Shown here: piece by piece, positions 62,128-64,000 of the stretch
How the letters are laid out: each line of letters begins with the position of its first letter
Position numbering within the stretch: the stretch's first letter is position 1
Source: Mycobacterium sp. Root265
GTDB taxonomy: Bacteria > Actinomycetota > Actinomycetes > Mycobacteriales > Mycobacteriaceae
Length of the DNA stretch: 64,000 nucleotides
Direction of reading: 5' to 3'
Assembly (NCBI RefSeq): GCF_001428895.1
Contig: NZ_LMJA01000031.1
Coordinates: 124,001-188,000, forward strand
Position numbers and translations under genes: made by a program
Notes under the pieces: model-generated
The model's input: the letters and a program-made list of their open reading frames with translations, nothing else
Databases searched by the model: none
What the model was told of the DNA's origin: nothing

Positions 62128-64000
62128 GTGAGCAGTTCCACCTGTCCCGGCTGCAGGTCATCAACTGGGGTGTCTTCGACGGCTACCATTCGGTGCCGAT
62201 CAGCGCAGGCGGGTCGTTGATCGCCGGCGGGTCGGGCAGTGGCAAATCCTCACTGCTGGATGCCATCTCGCTCGGATTCCTGCCGTTCAACCGGCGCAAC
62301 TTCAACGCCTCGGGAGACAACACCGCCGCCGGGTCAAGCGCCGGCCGGCGCACCGTCGACAAATACGTGCGCGGGGCCTGGGGCCAGCGCAGTGACAACG
62401 GGGTCAGCCAGGTCATCTATCTGCGCGGCGAGGGCACCACCTGGTCGGCGGTCGCCGTGACCTACACCAGCAACACCGGCCGCTCCATCACCGGGTTGGT
62501 GCTGAAATGGCTCACCGGCGAATCGCGTTCGGACTCGTCGAGCAGGTTCGTCCTCGGTGACGGCGACCTGGACATCGAAGAGGTGTGCAACCGTTGGGCG
62601 GCCGGCCGTTTCGACAGCGCGGTCTTCAAGGACAGCTGGCGGTTCTCCACCAAGGTGGAATCCCAGTATCTGGCCCAGCTGTACGCCTCCATCGGGATCC
62701 GCGCCTCCGAGGCCGCCCAGCAGCTGCTCGGAAAGGCCAAGTCGCTCAAGAGCGTCGGCGGCCTTGAGCAGTTCGTCCGCGATTTCATGCTCGATGAACC
62801 CGACAGCCTGGCCCGGCTGCCCGAGGCCCTCAAGCAGATCGACCCGCTGGTGGAGGCCCGCGAGCTGCTGGCCGTGGCCCAGCGTAAACGCAAGATCCTC
62901 GGCGATATCGAGACCATCCAGGTCCGCTACGCCTCGGAGTCCTCGGACCTCGGCATCATCGATCTCGTCGACACCCAGATGGTGCGGGCCTACACCGATC
63001 ATGTGCGTCTGCAGCAGTGCCCGGCCCAGGTCGAGAACCTGGACGGCACCATCGATCAGCTGGAGAACGAATACGCCGACCTGACCAGGCAGCTCAATCT
63101 GGCCAAGGCCGAAGGTGATTCGCTCAACGCCCAGATCAGCGGCGCGAGCACCAATGTCGGCCCGCTGCAATCGCAGGTGGCCGCCGCCGAGGCCCAGGCC
63201 GAGGAGATCACCCGGCGCTACGCGGCCTACGAGGAGATGGTCTCCGCGCAGGGCGTGCCGGTGCCCGAGAGCGCGGACGAATTCTGGAATCTGCGTGAGG
63301 ATCTCAGCAAGCAGGCCGCCGGCCTTGCGGTGAAGCTGGAACGCGGCCGGGAAGCCTCCACCGATGCCGAATACGCCCAGAAGGCGGCGCGGATGACGCG
63401 CGACCACGCGGCAAAGGAACTCAAACGCGTCGAACACGTGGGGTCCGCGCTGCCCGAGTTCGCGGTCACCATGCGCGAACACATCTGCGCCGCAGTGGGT
63501 GTCGATCCGTCGGCGCTGCCCTATGTCGCCGAGCTGATGGACCTGCGCCCCGAGGAGAACCGGTGGCGTGCCGCGGTCGAGAAGGTGCTGCGTTCGGTCG
63601 GGCTGCGGCTACTGGTCCCCGATGAGCACTACGCCAAGGTGCTGCGCTTCGTCAACGAGACCAATATGCGTGGCCGGCTCGCGCTGCACCATGTACGGAT
63701 CAATGCCCCCGATCGTGAGCCCGAGCCGAACACGTTGGCGGGCAAGCTGTTCGTCGTCAACCCGGACCATCCCTGCGCGGCAGAGGCACTCGATATCCTC
63801 AGCGCCGCCGGCGACCACATCTGCGTGGACACCCCGGATCTGTTCGCTCGGTTCCGCCGGGCGGTCACCGATGCCGGGCTGTACAAGGACTCCGACCGGC
63901 TGGCGATCAAGGACGACCGCCGCGCACTCAAACCGTCGGAGTACATCTACCAGGGCGACATCACCGCCAAGCTGGACGCGCTGACCGCCGAATTGGCAGA
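62124..64000 (+). CDS. jetC: Wadjet JetC condensin-type ATPase (partial, runs off right edge)
   Basis: About 625 codons are present and the frame is still open at the edge. The N-terminal ATPase head has [15 protein letters not shown] and Walker [16 protein letters not shown], then [31 protein letters not shown] long coiled coil follows (for example [31 protein letters not shown]) and a globular hinge-like region ([34 protein letters not shown]). It matches the JetC/MksB/EptC SMC-like ATPase that extrudes and helps cut circular plasmid DNA with the JetD nuclease, expected just downstream. Confidence 0.9.
   Translation, partial: MSEQFHLSRLQVINWGVFDGYHSVPISAGGSLIAGGSGSGKSSLLDAISLGFLPFNRRNFNASGDNTAAGSSAGRRTVDKYVRGAWGQRSDNGVSQVIYLRGEGTTWSAVAVTYTSNTGRSITGLVLKWLTGESRSDSSSRFVLGDGDLDIEEVCNRWAAGRFDSAVFKDSWRFSTKVESQYLAQLYASIGIRASEAAQQLLGKAKSLKSVGGLEQFVRDFMLDEPDSLARLPEALKQIDPLVEARELLAVAQRKRKILGDIETIQVRYASESSDLGIIDLVDTQMVRAYTDHVRLQQCPAQVENLDGTIDQLENEYADLTRQLNLAKAEGDSLNAQISGASTNVGPLQSQVAAAEAQAEEITRRYAAYEEMVSAQGVPVPESADEFWNLREDLSKQAAGLAVKLERGREASTDAEYAQKAARMTRDHAAKELKRVEHVGSALPEFAVTMREHICAAVGVDPSALPYVAELMDLRPEENRWRAAVEKVLRSVGLRLLVPDEHYAKVLRFVNETNMRGRLALHHVRINAPDREPEPNTLAGKLFVVNPDHPCAAEALDILSAAGDHICVDTPDLFARFRRAVTDAGLYKDSDRLAIKDDRRALKPSEYIYQGDITAKLDALTAELA

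Overview
The window is very GC-rich, gene-dense and strongly coding on both strands. Several stretches keep the gene content and order of the Mycobacterium tuberculosis region Rv0428c to Rv0440 (groEL2, an Rv0439c-type SDR, moeA2, psd, pssA, a CDC48-like ATPase, a LON-domain protein, a YbdK-type ligase, sodC, an LytR_C protein, a DUF3263 protein, def, a GNAT protein). Together with WS/DGAT-type acyltransferase, PPK2, Hsp65 (541 aa, GGMGGMDF end) and many leaderless-looking promoters, this points to a Mycobacterium, probably a fast-growing environmental Mycolicibacterium. No rRNA, tRNA, CRISPR array or insertion sequence was recognised. No stretch over about 150 bases lacks a gene.

Layout. 1-2331: peptide-type ABC importer (partial permease, binding lipoprotein). 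2363-13000: mixed metabolism (DUF779, S9 peptidase, dicarboxylate-type symporter, DapB-like dehydrogenase, WS/DGAT, PPK2, aldehyde dehydrogenase, DinB). 13000-20300: surface lipoprotein, secreted protein with acidic Thr-Asp tail, VOC protein, D-aminoacylase family hydrolase, CMD-family protein, SDR, PPOX protein, AbiEi/DUF559 protein. 20382-22224: groEL2 with terminator and two CIRCE operators. 22241-28260: TetR/SDR divergent pair with a palindromic operator, SF2 helicase, HAD phosphatase, two bacterial-PH membrane proteins. 28299-34183: one tightly overlapped operon SDR-moeA-psd-pssA-AAA ATPase.

34260-48535 is the most unusual part. It interrupts the conserved order between the ATPase and the LON gene and looks like a compact, undescribed biosynthetic cluster. 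Two plus-strand genes (PapA/condensation-type acyltransferase, cytochrome P450) converge on seven minus-strand genes: an RPH-like dikinase phosphotransferase, a fatty acyl-AMP ligase fused to a nucleotidyltransferase, a free ACP, a reductase-type extended SDR, an NDK-like protein, an AfsA (gamma-butyrolactone-type) hotdog protein, a UbiA prenyltransferase and a GT1 glycosyltransferase. All the minus-strand genes overlap head to tail. My inference is a fatty-acyl-derived, butenolide- or glycerolipid-like product that is phosphorylated, prenylated, glycosylated, oxidised and acylated.

48619-55163 holds a DUF1707/2TM protein and a complete Mrp cation/proton antiporter operon with fused MrpA-MrpB. 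55164-58399 is the LON-ybdK-sodC-LytR_C-DUF3263 operon, and 58527-60066 is def-GNAT. From 60059 to the edge lie jetA, jetB and the start of jetC of a Wadjet (mycobacterial Ept) anti-plasmid condensin system.
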